A DNA stretch of 55,107 bases from Burkholderiales bacterium (GCA_003963005.1 RXJW01000124.1:1-55107), one strand, 5' to 3'; counted from the first letter of the stretch, positions 9,578 to 18,869 are shown. Notes: generated from the letters alone by a model not told the origin. Made by a program: numbers and translations.

Positions 9578-10828
9578 ATGTCTCTCGCTGCCTACATGGA
9601 TGACCTCGGCCGCGCCGCCCGCGCCGCCGCCACGCAGATGGCCGCCGCCTCCACGGCCGCCAAGAACACCGCGCTGCTGGCCCTGGCCCGTCGCCTGCGC
9701 GAGGCCGGCCCCGCGCTGGCCGAGGCCAATGCGCGCGACCTGGCCCGTGCCGCCGAGCTCAGCGGTCCGCTGCGCGACCGCCTGAAGCTCGATGCGAAGA
9801 CGCTCGCCACCGTCGCCGAAGGCTGCGAGCAGATCGCCGCCATGCCCGACCCGGTCGGCGAGATCACCGGCGTGAAGCGTCGGCCGACCGGCATCAGCGT
9901 GGGCCAGATGCGCGTGCCGCTGGGCGTGTTCGGCATGATCTACGAGAGCCGCCCGAACGTGACCATCGAGGCGGCGTCGCTCGCCATCAAGAGCGGCAAC
10001 GCCTGCATCCTGCGCGGCGGCTCCGAGGCCCTCCACTCCAACCTCGCGCTGGCCGAGCTGGTGGCCGCCTCGCTGGCCGAAGCCGGCCTGCCGCCCACGG
10101 CGGTGCAGCTCGTCAACACTACCGACCGCGCGGCCGTCGGCCTGCTGATCGCGGCGCCGCAGTGGGTCGACGTCATCATCCCGCGTGGTGGCAAGGGGCT
10201 GATCGAGCGCATCAGCGCCGAAGCCCGGGTGCCGGTCATCAAGCACCTGGACGGCAACTGCCACAGCTATGTCGACGAGGCCGTGGACCTCGACCTGGCC
10301 GTCAGGGTCGTCGACAACGCCAAGACCCAGAAGTACAGCCCCTGCAACGCCACCGAGTCGCTGCTGGTGCATGCGGCGCAGGCCCGCGCCTTCCTGCCGC
10401 GCATCGCCGAGGTGTTCCGCGCCAAGGGCGTGGAGATGCGCGGCTGCCCGCGCACGCTGGCCTTCGTGCCCGGCGCCGTGCCGGCGAGCGAGGACGACTG
10501 GTCGACCGAATACCTCGCGCCCATCATCAGCATCAAGGTGGTCGATTCGCTGGACGAGGCCATCGCCCACATCAACCGCTACGGCTCGCACCACACCGAC
10601 GCCATCCTCACGACGAACCACCCGAACGCGATGCGCTTCCTGCGCGAGGTCGACTCGGCCAGCGTGATGGTGAACGCCAGCACGCGCTTTGCCGACGGCT
10701 TCGAGTACGGCCTGGGTGCCGAGATCGGCATCTCCACCGACAAGTTCCACGCCCGCGGCCCGGTCGGGCTGGAAGGTCTCACGTCGATGAAGTGGGTGGT
10801 GCTCGGCCAGGGCGAGGTGCGCGGCTGA
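9578..10828 (+). CDS. proA: Glutamate-5-semialdehyde dehydrogenase (gamma-glutamyl phosphate reductase)
   Basis: NADPH-dependent reduction of gamma-glutamyl phosphate to glutamate semialdehyde, the second step of proline synthesis in the cytosol. The 416 residues match the usual ProA length. Diagnostic stretches are [35 protein letters not shown], and the catalytic cysteine in YSPCNATE (Cys256). The C-terminal half shows [26 protein letters not shown], quoted here by its first motif [10 protein letters not shown] and last motif GLGAEIG. proB is not in the window. A GAAAAT hexamer ends six bases before the ATG, with no Shine-Dalgarno site. Confidence 0.97.
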   Translation: MSLAAYMDDLGRAARAAATQMAAASTAAKNTALLALARRLREAGPALAEANARDLARAAELSGPLRDRLKLDAKTLATVAEGCEQIAAMPDPVGEITGVKRRPTGISVGQMRVPLGVFGMIYESRPNVTIEAASLAIKSGNACILRGGSEALHSNLALAELVAASLAEAGLPPTAVQLVNTTDRAAVGLLIAAPQWVDVIIPRGGKGLIERISAEARVPVIKHLDGNCHSYVDEAVDLDLAVRVVDNAKTQKYSPCNATESLLVHAAQARAFLPRIAEVFRAKGVEMRGCPRTLAFVPGAVPASEDDWSTEYLAPIISIKVVDSLDEAIAHINRYGSHHTDAILTTNHPNAMRFLREVDSASVMVNASTRFADGFEYGLGAEIGISTDKFHARGPVGLEGLTSMKWVVLGQGEVRG

Positions 10829-10911
10829 GCGAGCGCGCCCCGGCACGTTGACGCCACCGCAGCCGGCGCGCCAAGATGTGCGGGTCGGCGATCATTTGTG
10901 AGGAGGCGTCG

Positions 10912-11682
10912 ATGGTCACAGCAGCGCGTCAGCCCGGGGTGGCGGGGGGCCTGGCCCGGCGGCATTGGCTCGCGGGCATCGTGGCGGCAGCCTGGTCGGT
11001 GCGGGCCGCCGCGCAAGACAGTCGCCCGCTCGTGATCTTCGGCGACGACAGCTACCCGCCCGTCATCCATCTCGCGCAGGGGCGCCCGCAGGGCTTCCTC
11101 GTGGACGTGCTGGAGCGGGTCGAACCCCGCCTGCAGGTGCGCTTCGACGTGCAGCTGATGCCCTGGAAGCGCGCCTACGTGATGGCACTGCGCGAGCAGG
11201 GCGGCCTGATCGGCGTGTCGCGCAACCAGGAGCGCGAGGCCCTGTTCGACTTCTCCCGCCCCATCTACAACGACGACATCCGGGTGGTCGTGCTGAAGGG
11301 GCGCGGCTTCCCGTTCAAGGACCTGGCCGACCTGCGCGGGCGGCGCATCGGCGGCGTGTCGGGTGCGAGCTACGGCGAGCGGGTGGACGCCGCCATCCGG
11401 GACGGCCTGTTCACGGTGGACCGCGACATCGGTCAGGTCAGCCGCCTGCGCAAGCTGCTCGCCGGGCGGCTGGATGCAGCCTTCATCGGCAACGGGGAGC
11501 GCGGTTTCGAGTTCCAGGTGGCGAGCCATGCCGAGCTGAAGGAGCACCGCGACAAGTTCGAGCTGCTGCCCGTGCCGCTGGCGCGCGACCCCCTTCACCT
11601 GGCCTTCCCGAAGGCGCTGCAGCAGCGCGAGTTCCTCGCCCAGTTCGACCAGCTCACCAAGGAGCTCAAGCTGCAGGTCTGA
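10912..11682 (+). CDS. Extracellular solute-binding protein, family 3 type
   Basis: Secreted binding protein of 256 residues. The ATG at 10912 was preferred over an upstream one because AGGAGG (10901-10906) is well placed for it and because the N-terminus then begins shortly before a twin-arginine-like signal ([14 protein letters not shown], cleavage near RAAAQ). The mature part shows the family's GDDSYPPV opening, [10 protein letters not shown] and a late [10 protein letters not shown]. Family members bind amino acids or small polar ligands. No transporter subunits are adjacent. It is the second orphan binding protein around proA. Confidence 0.75.
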   Translation: MVTAARQPGVAGGLARRHWLAGIVAAAWSVRAAAQDSRPLVIFGDDSYPPVIHLAQGRPQGFLVDVLERVEPRLQVRFDVQLMPWKRAYVMALREQGGLIGVSRNQEREALFDFSRPIYNDDIRVVVLKGRGFPFKDLADLRGRRIGGVSGASYGERVDAAIRDGLFTVDRDIGQVSRLRKLLAGRLDAAFIGNGERGFEFQVASHAELKEHRDKFELLPVPLARDPLHLAFPKALQQREFLAQFDQLTKELKLQV

Positions 11683-11728
11683 GGCCTTGCAGCGCTGTCG
11701 TGCGGGCGACGACGGTAGCATCTCGGGC

Positions 11729-12433
11729 ATGACCGACCCCCGCAAAGCCCTCGTCCTTTTCTCCGGCGGCCAGGACTCCACCACCTGCCTGGCCTGGGCG
11801 CTGGACCGCTACGCCGAGGTCGAAACGCTGGCCTTTGACTACGGCCAGCGCCACCGTGTCGAGCTGAGCTGCCGCACCACGGTGCGCGAGCGCATCGCCG
11901 CGCAGTTCCCGGCGTGGGCTGCCCGGCTCGGTGCCGACCACCTGCTGGACCTCTCCCTGCTCGGCCAGATCAGTGACACCGCGCTGACCAGCGAGCGCGC
12001 CATCGAGCTGCAGGCCAACGGCCTGCCGAACACCTTCGTGCCCGGGCGCAACCTGCTCTTCCTGACCTTTGCCGCCACGCTGGCCTACCGGCGCGGTGCG
12101 TCAGTGCTGGTCGGCGGCATGTGCGAGACCGACTTCTCCGGCTACCCGGACTGCCGCGACAACACCATGAAGGCCCTGCAGGTCGCGCTGAGCCTGGGCC
12201 TGGACGCGCCGATGACGCTGGACACACCGCTGATGTTCATCGACAAGGCCGACACCTGGCGCCTGGCCGAGCGCCTGGGCGGTGAGGCGCTCGTGAAGCT
12301 CATCGTCGAGGACACCCACACCTGCTACCTCGGCGAGCGCGGCGCGCTGCATGCCTGGGGGCATGGCTGCGGCCACTGCCCGGCGTGCGAACTGCGGGCC
12401 AAGGGGTTTTTGGCCTACCGGCAGGCGGCATGA
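11729..12433 (+). CDS. queC: 7-cyano-7-deazaguanine synthase
   Basis: Converts 7-carboxy-7-deazaguanine to preQ0 with ATP and ammonia, in the pathway to queuosine in tRNA wobble positions. The 234-residue protein opens with the PP-loop SGGQDSTT, contains [11 protein letters not shown] and the [15 protein letters not shown] segment, and ends with the zinc-binding Cys cluster [11 protein letters not shown]. An upstream TTG was rejected since the PP-loop normally starts within the first ten residues. A TAGCAT hexamer ends seven bases before this ATG. The folE gene nearby makes an earlier intermediate of the same pathway. Confidence 0.97.
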   Translation: MTDPRKALVLFSGGQDSTTCLAWALDRYAEVETLAFDYGQRHRVELSCRTTVRERIAAQFPAWAARLGADHLLDLSLLGQISDTALTSERAIELQANGLPNTFVPGRNLLFLTFAATLAYRRGASVLVGGMCETDFSGYPDCRDNTMKALQVALSLGLDAPMTLDTPLMFIDKADTWRLAERLGGEALVKLIVEDTHTCYLGERGALHAWGHGCGHCPACELRAKGFLAYRQAA

Positions 12434-12975
12434 CGGCCTGGCAATGGGTCGGCGTCGGCACCGGCGCGCTGCTGTTCTTCTGGGGCGTCGGGGCCTACAA
12501 CCGGCTGATGTCCTTGCGCAACGCGATCGGGGACGCCTTCGCGCAGCTCGACACGCACCTGAAGGCGCGCACCGAGGCCTGCGACAAGCTGCTGGCTGCC
12601 GTGGCGCCGCGCCTGCCGAGTGAGCAGGCCACCTTCGACGCCCTGGCCAGCGCCCAGGCCGAGTCCCTGGCTGCCGCGCAGGCCTCGCGCTCCCGGCCCT
12701 GGGCGCCGGATCCGGTCGGCAGCCTGGCGGTGGCCAGTGCGCTGCATGCCGCCGCGCTGACCCGCCTGCTGTCGTTGCTGGACCACCAGGCTGCGCTGCG
12801 CAGCGAGACCGACATCGACGCGCTGGTGAGCGAACTGAAGCTCATTGAACGTCAGCGGGCCTTCGCCCGCCAGGTGTTCAACCAGGCCGTCGGCCAGTAC
12901 AACGAGGCGCTGAACCAGTTCCCGACGCGGGTGCTGGCCAACCTCTACGGCTTCAAGGAAGCGCGCTCGCTGTGA
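12430..12975 (+). CDS. LemA-like membrane-anchored protein
   Basis: Protein of 181 residues whose ATG overlaps the queC stop (ATGA), implying translational coupling. One N-terminal membrane segment ([16 protein letters not shown]) leads into a mostly helical domain with the LemA-like opening YNRLMSLRN and the family's closing motif YNEALNQFP followed by LYGFKEA. The role of LemA proteins is poorly understood. Relative to typical LemA the central part is diverged ([14 protein letters not shown]). Nothing suggests a direct link to queuosine, despite the coupled start. Confidence 0.8.
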   Translation: MTAWQWVGVGTGALLFFWGVGAYNRLMSLRNAIGDAFAQLDTHLKARTEACDKLLAAVAPRLPSEQATFDALASAQAESLAAAQASRSRPWAPDPVGSLAVASALHAAALTRLLSLLDHQAALRSETDIDALVSELKLIERQRAFARQVFNQAVGQYNEALNQFPTRVLANLYGFKEARSL

Positions 12976-13029
12976 CGGCTCCTGCCGGCGCGGTGTAAGG
13001 CCTGGCCGGGTCCGGCCGACTGCGCGGGC

Positions 13030-13521
13030 ATGCGCTTCCTGCCCGCTTTGCTCTTCGCCGTCGCTGCCCTGCTGGCCGTCTCGGCCCCGGCCCATGCCGC
13101 GCTGCCGCAACTCAGCGGGCCGACGCTGGACGGCGGCAGATTCGACCTGCAGGCCCTGCGGGGTCGCGTGGTGATGCTGTTCTTCTGGAACACCGACTGC
13201 GTGCCCTGCGTGCAGCGGATGCCCGAGCTGCGCGCCAATGCGGCGGGCTGGCGGGCCAAGCCCTTCACGCTGGTGCTGATCAACACCGACCGCGACCGCC
13301 AGGCCGCCAGGGCTTACCTGGCCACGCTGCGCCAGGTGGACAAGGCCGCGGTGGACACGCCCTTCCTGTGGGCCGGAGAGCAGCGGCTGGGTGGTGGCCT
13401 GACGGTGCCGTCGAGCGTGCCCGTCACGTTGGTGCTCGACAGCCGCGGCGAGGTGGCGGCGCGGCACGTCGGGCGCATCGCGCCCGAAGCCTGGGACGAC
13501 GTGGCCGGGCTGCTGCCGTGA
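13030..13521 (+). CDS. TlpA/ResA-like periplasmic thioredoxin-fold protein
   Basis: Secreted thiol-disulfide protein of 163 residues. The signal peptide runs to about residue 23 (APAHA), then comes a thioredoxin fold with the redox motif CVPC (Cys57, Cys60) after FFWNTD and the cis-proline region SSVPVT. Such proteins reduce disulfides in the periplasm, often for cytochrome c maturation or redox defence. No cytochrome genes are nearby. Its stop is 15 bp from the convergent BLUF gene's stop. Confidence 0.88.
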   Translation: MRFLPALLFAVAALLAVSAPAHAALPQLSGPTLDGGRFDLQALRGRVVMLFFWNTDCVPCVQRMPELRANAAGWRAKPFTLVLINTDRDRQAARAYLATLRQVDKAAVDTPFLWAGEQRLGGGLTVPSSVPVTLVLDSRGEVAARHVGRIAPEAWDDVAGLLP

Positions 13522-13536
13522 GGCGCGCGGCCGGCT

Positions 13537-13959
13537 TCAGCTGACCGCGATCGCGCCGGAGGCGCACATCTCCTGGAACAGCGCGGCCATCGCGGAGCCG
13601 CTCATCGTGTAGGGGTCGAGCTTGCCGGTCTCGGAGTACTTCAGCACCAGCGCCGGGTTCAGGCGGTGCAGGTTGACCTGGCCCATCGTCCAGCCGGGGA
13701 AGCCGCGCTCCGTGATCTCCTCGTAGGCCAGCAGGATGACGTCGCGGTGGCGGCGGTCGCTGACGATGTGCTTGTAGCGGGCATTGACCGCGTCGCGGCC
13801 GCCTTCCAGCACCTGCACGTAGACGCCGTCGGTGAAGCACAGCAGGCCGGTGATGCCTTCGGGCGGGTTGTGCTCGCGGGAGATCTTCAGGATGGCGGCG
13901 AGGTCGGCATCGGCCGCCGTGGAGGTCGCGCGGCTGGCGTACATGAGTCGGACGAGCAT
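13537..13959 (-). CDS. BLUF-domain blue-light photoreceptor
   Basis: Stand-alone BLUF protein of 140 residues that should bind FAD non-covalently and sense blue light. The key residues are in place: Tyr7 (RLMYAS), Asn31 (REHNPPEGITGLL), Gln49 (YVQVLEG), and the Trp90/Met92 pair (FPGWTMGQV). No output domain is attached; about 40 C-terminal residues form the usual capping helices. It lies three bases downstream of folE on the same strand, so the two are almost certainly co-transcribed. Short BLUF proteins act by binding partner proteins; the partner here is unknown. Confidence 0.93.
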   Translation of the reverse strand: MLVRLMYASRATSTAADADLAAILKISREHNPPEGITGLLCFTDGVYVQVLEGGRDAVNARYKHIVSDRRHRDVILLAYEEITERGFPGWTMGQVNLHRLNPALVLKYSETGKLDPYTMSGSAMAALFQEMCASGAIAVS

Positions 13960-13962
13960 GGT

Positions 13963-14655
13963 TCAGCCTTTGGCAATCAGGGACAGGAATTCGCGCCGCA
14001 GGTTCGCATCCTTCAGGAACGCGCCCCGCATCACGCTGTTGGTCATCTTGGACTCGCTGTCCTTCACGCCCCGCCAGTGCATGCAGAAGTGGTCGGCCTC
14101 CATCACGAGGGCCAGGCCGTCGGGCTGCACGCGTTCCTGCAATTCGTTGGCCAGCATCGTGACGGCTTCTTCCTGGATCTGCGGGCGGCTCATGATCCAG
14201 TCACACAGCCGCGCGTACTTGGACAGGCCGATCAGGTTCGAGTGCTCGTTGGGCAGCAGGCCGATCCAGACCTTGCCCATGATCGGGCACAGGTGGTGCG
14301 AGCAGGCGCTGCGCACGGTGATCGGGCCCACGATCATCAGCTCGTTGAGCCGGCTGACGTTGGGGAACTCGGTGACCGATGGTGCAGCCGCGTAACGGCC
14401 GGCGAACACCTCGCGCAGGAACATCTTGGCCACGCGCTTGGCGGTTTCCTGGGTGTTGTGGTCGCTGTCGGTGTCGATGACGAGGCTTCGGAGCACCTCC
14501 TGCATCTTGGTCTGCACCTCGGCCTGCAGCGCGTCCAGTTCGCCCGGCTCGATGAAGGCGGCGATGTTGTCATTCGCGTGGTGGCGGCAGCCGGCGGACA
14601 CCAGGCGGTAGCGGATGCGCTCGGAGACCGGCGCGTCGGAGGCGGGGGCGTTCAT
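13963..14655 (-). CDS. folE: GTP cyclohydrolase I
   Basis: Opens GTP to 7,8-dihydroneopterin triphosphate, the first step of folate and queuosine synthesis. The 230 residues include the zinc ligands Cys118, His120 and His121 in SACSHHLCP, and a second Cys in DHFCMHWRGV. MNAPASD was chosen as the start because the upstream extension (MRTGGFV) overlaps the divergent rsmB start. The N-terminus SAGCRHHANDNIAAF and the C-terminus SVMRGAFLKD belong to the longer variant of the enzyme. A CACAAT hexamer ends seven bases before the ATG and there is no clear ribosome site. The BLUF gene follows after three bases. Confidence 0.95.
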   Translation of the reverse strand: MNAPASDAPVSERIRYRLVSAGCRHHANDNIAAFIEPGELDALQAEVQTKMQEVLRSLVIDTDSDHNTQETAKRVAKMFLREVFAGRYAAAPSVTEFPNVSRLNELMIVGPITVRSACSHHLCPIMGKVWIGLLPNEHSNLIGLSKYARLCDWIMSRPQIQEEAVTMLANELQERVQPDGLALVMEADHFCMHWRGVKDSESKMTNSVMRGAFLKDANLRREFLSLIAKG

Positions 14656-14662
14656 GCGCCTG

Positions 14663-14690
14663 ATTGTGCGGTGAGTGGCACTTCTACACT
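14663..14690. promoter_or_regulatory. Divergent folE/rsmB promoter region
   Basis: Only 41 bases separate the two divergent start codons. On the plus strand TACACT (14685-14690) ends six bases before the rsmB ATG. On the minus strand CACAAT (14663-14668) ends seven bases before the folE ATG. If these are the -10 boxes, both transcripts begin at or within a base or two of their start codons. No convincing -35 box is seen for either. Confidence 0.45.
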
Positions 14691-14696
14691 GCCCCC

Positions 14697-16019
14697 ATGT
14701 CACAAAGCCCCCAGTCCGCACCGCTGCACCGCTTGCTGTCCCAGGCGGCGGACGCCGTGCAGGGCGTGCGTGAGGGCCGCTCCCTCACCGACCTGCTTGC
14801 CCGGGTGCCGGCCGATCTGCGCCCTGGCACGCAGGCCCTGGCCTTCGCCGCGCTGCGGCGCCTCGGCAGCGCCGAAGCCACACGCCAGCAACTCGCCCCC
14901 AAGGCGCCGCCGCCGCGCGTGGACGGCCTGCTGCTCGTCGCCCTGGCCCTGCTCTGGCCGGACCCCGACCAGCCCCCGGCCTACACCGACCACACCCTCG
15001 TCGACCAGGCCGTCCACGCCGCCAAGCAGCGCGCACCGGCCAGCGCCAACTTCGTCAATGCCGTGCTGCGCCGCTTCCTGCGCGAGCGAGACGCGCTGGT
15101 GGCCGCTGCGCTGCGCAGCCCGCTGGGCGCCTTCAACCACCCGGCCTGGTGGGTCGAAAAGCTCAAGCAGGACTGGCCTGCCCAGTGGCAGGCCTTGCTG
15201 GCCGCCAACAACCGCGCCCCGCCGATGACGCTGCGCGTGCACGCCCGGCGCAGCAGCGCGGCGGACTACGTCCAGCGCCTGGCGTCGCTCGGCATTGCGG
15301 CGCGCGCGCTGGGCGGGCCCGCGCCCCAGGCGGTTCTGCTGGACAAGCCCGTGCCCGTCTCCGCCTTGCCGGGGTTTGCCGAAGGCCTGGTGTCGGTGCA
15401 GGACGCTGCGGCGCAGCTGGCCGCGCCGCTGGTGGTCGGCGCCGGCCTGCGCCCCGGCGCGCGCGTGCTGGACGCCTGCGCTGCCCCGGGCGGCAAGACG
15501 GCCCACCTGCTGGAGCTGCAGCCTGACCTGCAGCTCACGGCGCTGGACGCTGACGCCCAGCGCCTGGCCCGTGTGCAGGACAACCTGCAGCGCCTCGGCC
15601 AGAGCGCCACGCTCAAGGCCGCCGACGCCCGCCAGACTGCCACCTGGTGGGACGGCCAGCCCTTCGACGCCATCCTGCTCGACGCGCCCTGCAGCGCCTC
15701 GGGCATCGTGCGCCGCCACCCGGACGTGCGCTGGCTGCGCCGGCCGGACGACATCACCGCGCTGGCCCAGGTGCAGGCCGAACTGCTGGACGCGCTGTGG
15801 CCGCTGCTGGCCCCGGGCGGGCGGCTGGTGTATGCCACCTGCTCGGTCTTCCGTGCCGAAGGTCAGGCCCAGCTCGACGCGTTTTTGCAACGCCAGCCCG
15901 ATGCGAAGTCCTACGCCGTGCCCGGGTTCACGGGGCACCTGCTCCCCCTGGCTGACAATGCCCAGCCACCGGCGCCGCCCCTGGACGGCTTCTTCTACGG
16001 CTTGTTGACTCGCTCCTGA
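14697..16019 (+). CDS. rsmB: 16S rRNA (cytosine-967-C5) methyltransferase
   Basis: SAM-dependent RNA methyltransferase of 440 residues. The N-terminal NusB-like helical domain (to about 145) includes NFVNAVLRRF. A linker leads to the Rossmann domain with LDACAAPGGKTAHLLEL (SAM loop), LDAPCSASG (Cys332) and the nucleophile motif YATCSVF (Cys382). It is the first gene of a tight four-gene run (DUF4390, NtrY, response regulator), an order I recognise as usual in Burkholderiales. No Shine-Dalgarno site precedes the ATG. Confidence 0.95.
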   Translation: MSQSPQSAPLHRLLSQAADAVQGVREGRSLTDLLARVPADLRPGTQALAFAALRRLGSAEATRQQLAPKAPPPRVDGLLLVALALLWPDPDQPPAYTDHTLVDQAVHAAKQRAPASANFVNAVLRRFLRERDALVAAALRSPLGAFNHPAWWVEKLKQDWPAQWQALLAANNRAPPMTLRVHARRSSAADYVQRLASLGIAARALGGPAPQAVLLDKPVPVSALPGFAEGLVSVQDAAAQLAAPLVVGAGLRPGARVLDACAAPGGKTAHLLELQPDLQLTALDADAQRLARVQDNLQRLGQSATLKAADARQTATWWDGQPFDAILLDAPCSASGIVRRHPDVRWLRRPDDITALAQVQAELLDALWPLLAPGGRLVYATCSVFRAEGQAQLDAFLQRQPDAKSYAVPGFTGHLLPLADNAQPPAPPLDGFFYGLLTRS

Positions 16020-16020
16020 C

Positions 16021-16581
16021 TTGTTCGCCCGCTTCGCCATTGCTGCCTTCTTTGCCGCGCTGCTCGCCCTGATCCCGGGCGGGGCGCGGGCGGAGGGCAT
16101 CGAGCTGGCGCTGCTGTCGACCCGCAAGGCCGACGACGGGCTGGAGCTGAGTTTCACCACCCGCTTCGAACTCAGCCGCGCGGCCGACGACGCCCTGCAC
16201 AAGGGCGTGCCGCTGTACTTCGTGGCCGAGGTGACCGTGCTGCGCAACCGCTGGTACTGGCGGGACGCCCGTGTGGCCCGCACGGAGCGCGTGTGGCGGC
16301 TGGAGTGGTATGCGCTGCTGCGGCAGTACCGCGTCTCCACCGGCGGCCTGCACCAGAGCTTCGCCACGCTGGACGAGGCGCTGACCATGCTGCGCGGCCA
16401 GAGCGCCTGGCGCATTGCCGAGCCCAAGGACATCCAGGACAGCGGTAGCTACTACCTGGAGTTCAGCTACAAGCTCGACGTCAGCCAGCTGCCGCGCCCG
16501 ATGCAGATTGGTCTGCAGACAGGCTTTGCGCTGAGCATCGAGCAGAAGCGCAACTTCGCGTCGGACTTCAGCCTGCAATGA
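16021..16581 (+). CDS. DUF4390 secreted protein
   Basis: Protein of 186 residues with a signal peptide (FARFAIAAFFAALLAL, cleavage near ARAEG). The frame is closed by a stop at 16006-16008, so the TTG at 16021, one base after the rsmB stop, is the only start that keeps the signal whole. The mature part is the DUF4390 domain, with RNRWYWRDARVA and YYLEFSYKLDVSQLPRP. Its function is unknown, but its fixed place between rsmB and a NtrY-type kinase suggests an envelope role linked to that sensor. Its last bases overlap the kinase ATG. Confidence 0.85.
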   Translation: MFARFAIAAFFAALLALIPGGARAEGIELALLSTRKADDGLELSFTTRFELSRAADDALHKGVPLYFVAEVTVLRNRWYWRDARVARTERVWRLEWYALLRQYRVSTGGLHQSFATLDEALTMLRGQSAWRIAEPKDIQDSGSYYLEFSYKLDVSQLPRPMQIGLQTGFALSIEQKRNFASDFSLQ

Positions 16582-18863
16582 CCAAGGCGGCGCGCTGGGG
16601 CTGGGTCATCACGCTGGTGACCCTGACGGGTGTGGTCGGCGTGCTCGGTTTCCTGCTGTCGGTGGGCACGACCTCCGAGCGCGGTTTCTTCGAACGGCAC
16701 TACCACTGGCTCTACTGGGTCAACGTCGGCGTGGCGGCCGTGCTCACGCTGGTCATCCTGACGGCTGCCGTGCGCCTGGCCGTGCGCGTGCGCCAGGGCC
16801 GCTTCGGCAGCCGGCTGCTGTTCAAGCTGGCGGCCATCTTTGCGTTGGTTGGCGTGGTGCCGGGGCTGCTCATCTACGCGGTGTCCTACCAGTTCGTGAA
16901 CCGCAGCATCGAGACCTGGTTCGACGTCAAGCTCGCCAGCGCCCTGGAGGCGGGCCTGAACCTCGGCCGCGGCACTCTCGACGCGGCGGTGGCCGACCTC
17001 GCCACCAAGACCCGCGACGCCGCCGACCAGCTTGCCGACACCAGCACACCGCAGCTCCTCGCGCTGGAGCGCCTGCGCGACAAGCTCGGTGCCCGCACCG
17101 TGGCGCTGGTGGGCGGCAACGGCCAGATCCTGATGGAAAGCGGAGGCGACACGCGCCAGCTCACGCCCGACCGGCCCAGCAGCAGCATGCTCACCCGCGC
17201 CCGCGGCGGCATCACGGCCAGCCAGCTCGAAGGCCTGGACGACGAGACCACCGCGCTGCAGGGGGGCGCCCAGATCCGCACGCTGGCCCTGCTGCCCAAC
17301 ACCGAGCTGCGCCTGGGCCTGGGCGAGCGCTACCTGATGGTCATCCAGCGCATCGCGCCCGGCGTGCTGAGCAATGCGCTGGCGGTGCAGGCCGCCAACA
17401 GCGAGTACCAGCAGCGCTCGCTGGAGCGGGTCGGCCTGCGGCGCATGTACCTCGGCACGCTCACCCTCGTGCTCATCCTCGCCACCTTTGCCGCCCTGCT
17501 GCTCGCCGTCACGCTGGGCAACCAGCTCGCGCGGCCGCTGCTGCTGCTGGCCGACGGCGTGCGCCACGTGGCCGCGGGCGACCTCTCCGTGCGCCCGGTG
17601 CTGGCCTCGCGCGACGAACTCGGCGGCCTGACGCGCTCATTTGCCGACATGACCGGCCAGCTCGCCGATGCCCGCGCCCAGGTCTCGCGCACCGTGGCCG
17701 AGCTCGACGCCGCCCGCACCCACCTGCAGACCATCCTGGACAACCTCACCGCCGGCGTGCTCGTGTTCGACGCCGACGGAGCGCTGGAGACCGTCAACCC
17801 CGGCGCCACGCGCATCCTGCGCCTGCCGCTGTCGGCCTTCGTCGGCCAGCCGCTCGCCGACGTGCCCGGGCTGGCCGAGTTCGCCGCGTCGCTGGACCAG
17901 CGCTTCGAGCAAAGTGCCAGCAGCGACGGCGAGCGCGACATGGACCGCGAGCTCTGGCAGGAATCCTTCGAGCTGCAGCTCGACCCCAAGCAGAACCCGC
18001 TGACCCTGCTGGTGCGCGGCGCCCCGCTGCCCCAGGGCGCGCGGCTGGTGGTGTTCGACGACATCTCCGAGGTCGTCTCCGCCCAGCGCTCGGCCGCGTG
18101 GAGTGAAGTGGCGCGGCGCCTCGCGCACGAGATCAAGAACCCGCTCACGCCCATCCAGCTCTCGGCGGAGCGGCTGCAGCACAAGCTCGAGGCCAAGCTC
18201 GAAGGCGCCGACCAGGCGATGCTCGTGCGCTCGGTGGCCACCATCGTCAACCAGGTGCAGGCGATGAAGCAGCTCGTCAACGAGTTCCGCGACTACGCCC
18301 GCCTGCCGTCCGCCCAGCTGAAAGCCCTCGACCTGAACGCCCTCATCCACGAGGTGCTGAGCCTCTACGCCGAGCCGCAGGACAAGGGGCGTCTCGCCGC
18401 TGACCTCGCGCCCAGCCTGCCGCACATCAAGGGCGACGCGAGCCAGTTGCGCCAGGTCATCCACAACCTCGTGCAGAACGCGCTCGACGCTGTGCACGAC
18501 CGAGCCGACGGCCGCGTGACGGTGCGCTCTCAGCTGACCTTCAACGAGGCCGGCGCACCGCGCTCGGTGCGCCTGGTCATCAAGGACAACGGCCCCGGTT
18601 TTGCCGAGAAGGTGCTCAAGCGCGCCTTCGAGCCCTACGTCACCACCAAGGCCAAGGGCACGGGCCTGGGCCTGGCCGTCGTCAAGAAAATTGCCGACGA
18701 ACACGGAGCCCGCATCACGCTGCGCAACCTGCATCCGGCTTCCGATGCGGGTTCTCCCCCTGAAGCGGGCGACGACGCGCCCGTGATCGGCGCGCAAGTT
18801 TCGCTATCATTTTCGAATCTGAGCGCTGCCACCGAGCCCGGTGCGGCAGGCGCCAAGACCTAA
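16578..18863 (+). CDS. ntrY: NtrY-type sensor histidine kinase
   Basis: Membrane kinase of 761 residues, ATG overlapping the DUF4390 stop. Membrane segments near 10-30, 45-65 and 85-105 precede a periplasmic region of about 180 residues. A fourth segment near 295 leads into HAMP, a PAS domain (about 375-480), and the HisKA motif RRLAHEIKNPLTPIQLSAERL with phospho-acceptor His517. ATPase motifs are NLVQNALDA, DNGPGF and GTGLGLAV. The AHEIKNPLTPIQLSAER signature is typical of the NtrY family, which has been linked to nitrogen and redox or envelope signals. Its partner is the next gene, seven bases downstream. Confidence 0.92.
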   Translation: MTKAARWGWVITLVTLTGVVGVLGFLLSVGTTSERGFFERHYHWLYWVNVGVAAVLTLVILTAAVRLAVRVRQGRFGSRLLFKLAAIFALVGVVPGLLIYAVSYQFVNRSIETWFDVKLASALEAGLNLGRGTLDAAVADLATKTRDAADQLADTSTPQLLALERLRDKLGARTVALVGGNGQILMESGGDTRQLTPDRPSSSMLTRARGGITASQLEGLDDETTALQGGAQIRTLALLPNTELRLGLGERYLMVIQRIAPGVLSNALAVQAANSEYQQRSLERVGLRRMYLGTLTLVLILATFAALLLAVTLGNQLARPLLLLADGVRHVAAGDLSVRPVLASRDELGGLTRSFADMTGQLADARAQVSRTVAELDAARTHLQTILDNLTAGVLVFDADGALETVNPGATRILRLPLSAFVGQPLADVPGLAEFAASLDQRFEQSASSDGERDMDRELWQESFELQLDPKQNPLTLLVRGAPLPQGARLVVFDDISEVVSAQRSAAWSEVARRLAHEIKNPLTPIQLSAERLQHKLEAKLEGADQAMLVRSVATIVNQVQAMKQLVNEFRDYARLPSAQLKALDLNALIHEVLSLYAEPQDKGRLAADLAPSLPHIKGDASQLRQVIHNLVQNALDAVHDRADGRVTVRSQLTFNEAGAPRSVRLVIKDNGPGFAEKVLKRAFEPYVTTKAKGTGLGLAVVKKIADEHGARITLRNLHPASDAGSPPEAGDDAPVIGAQVSLSFSNLSAATEPGAAGAKT

Positions 18864-18869
18864 GGATTC

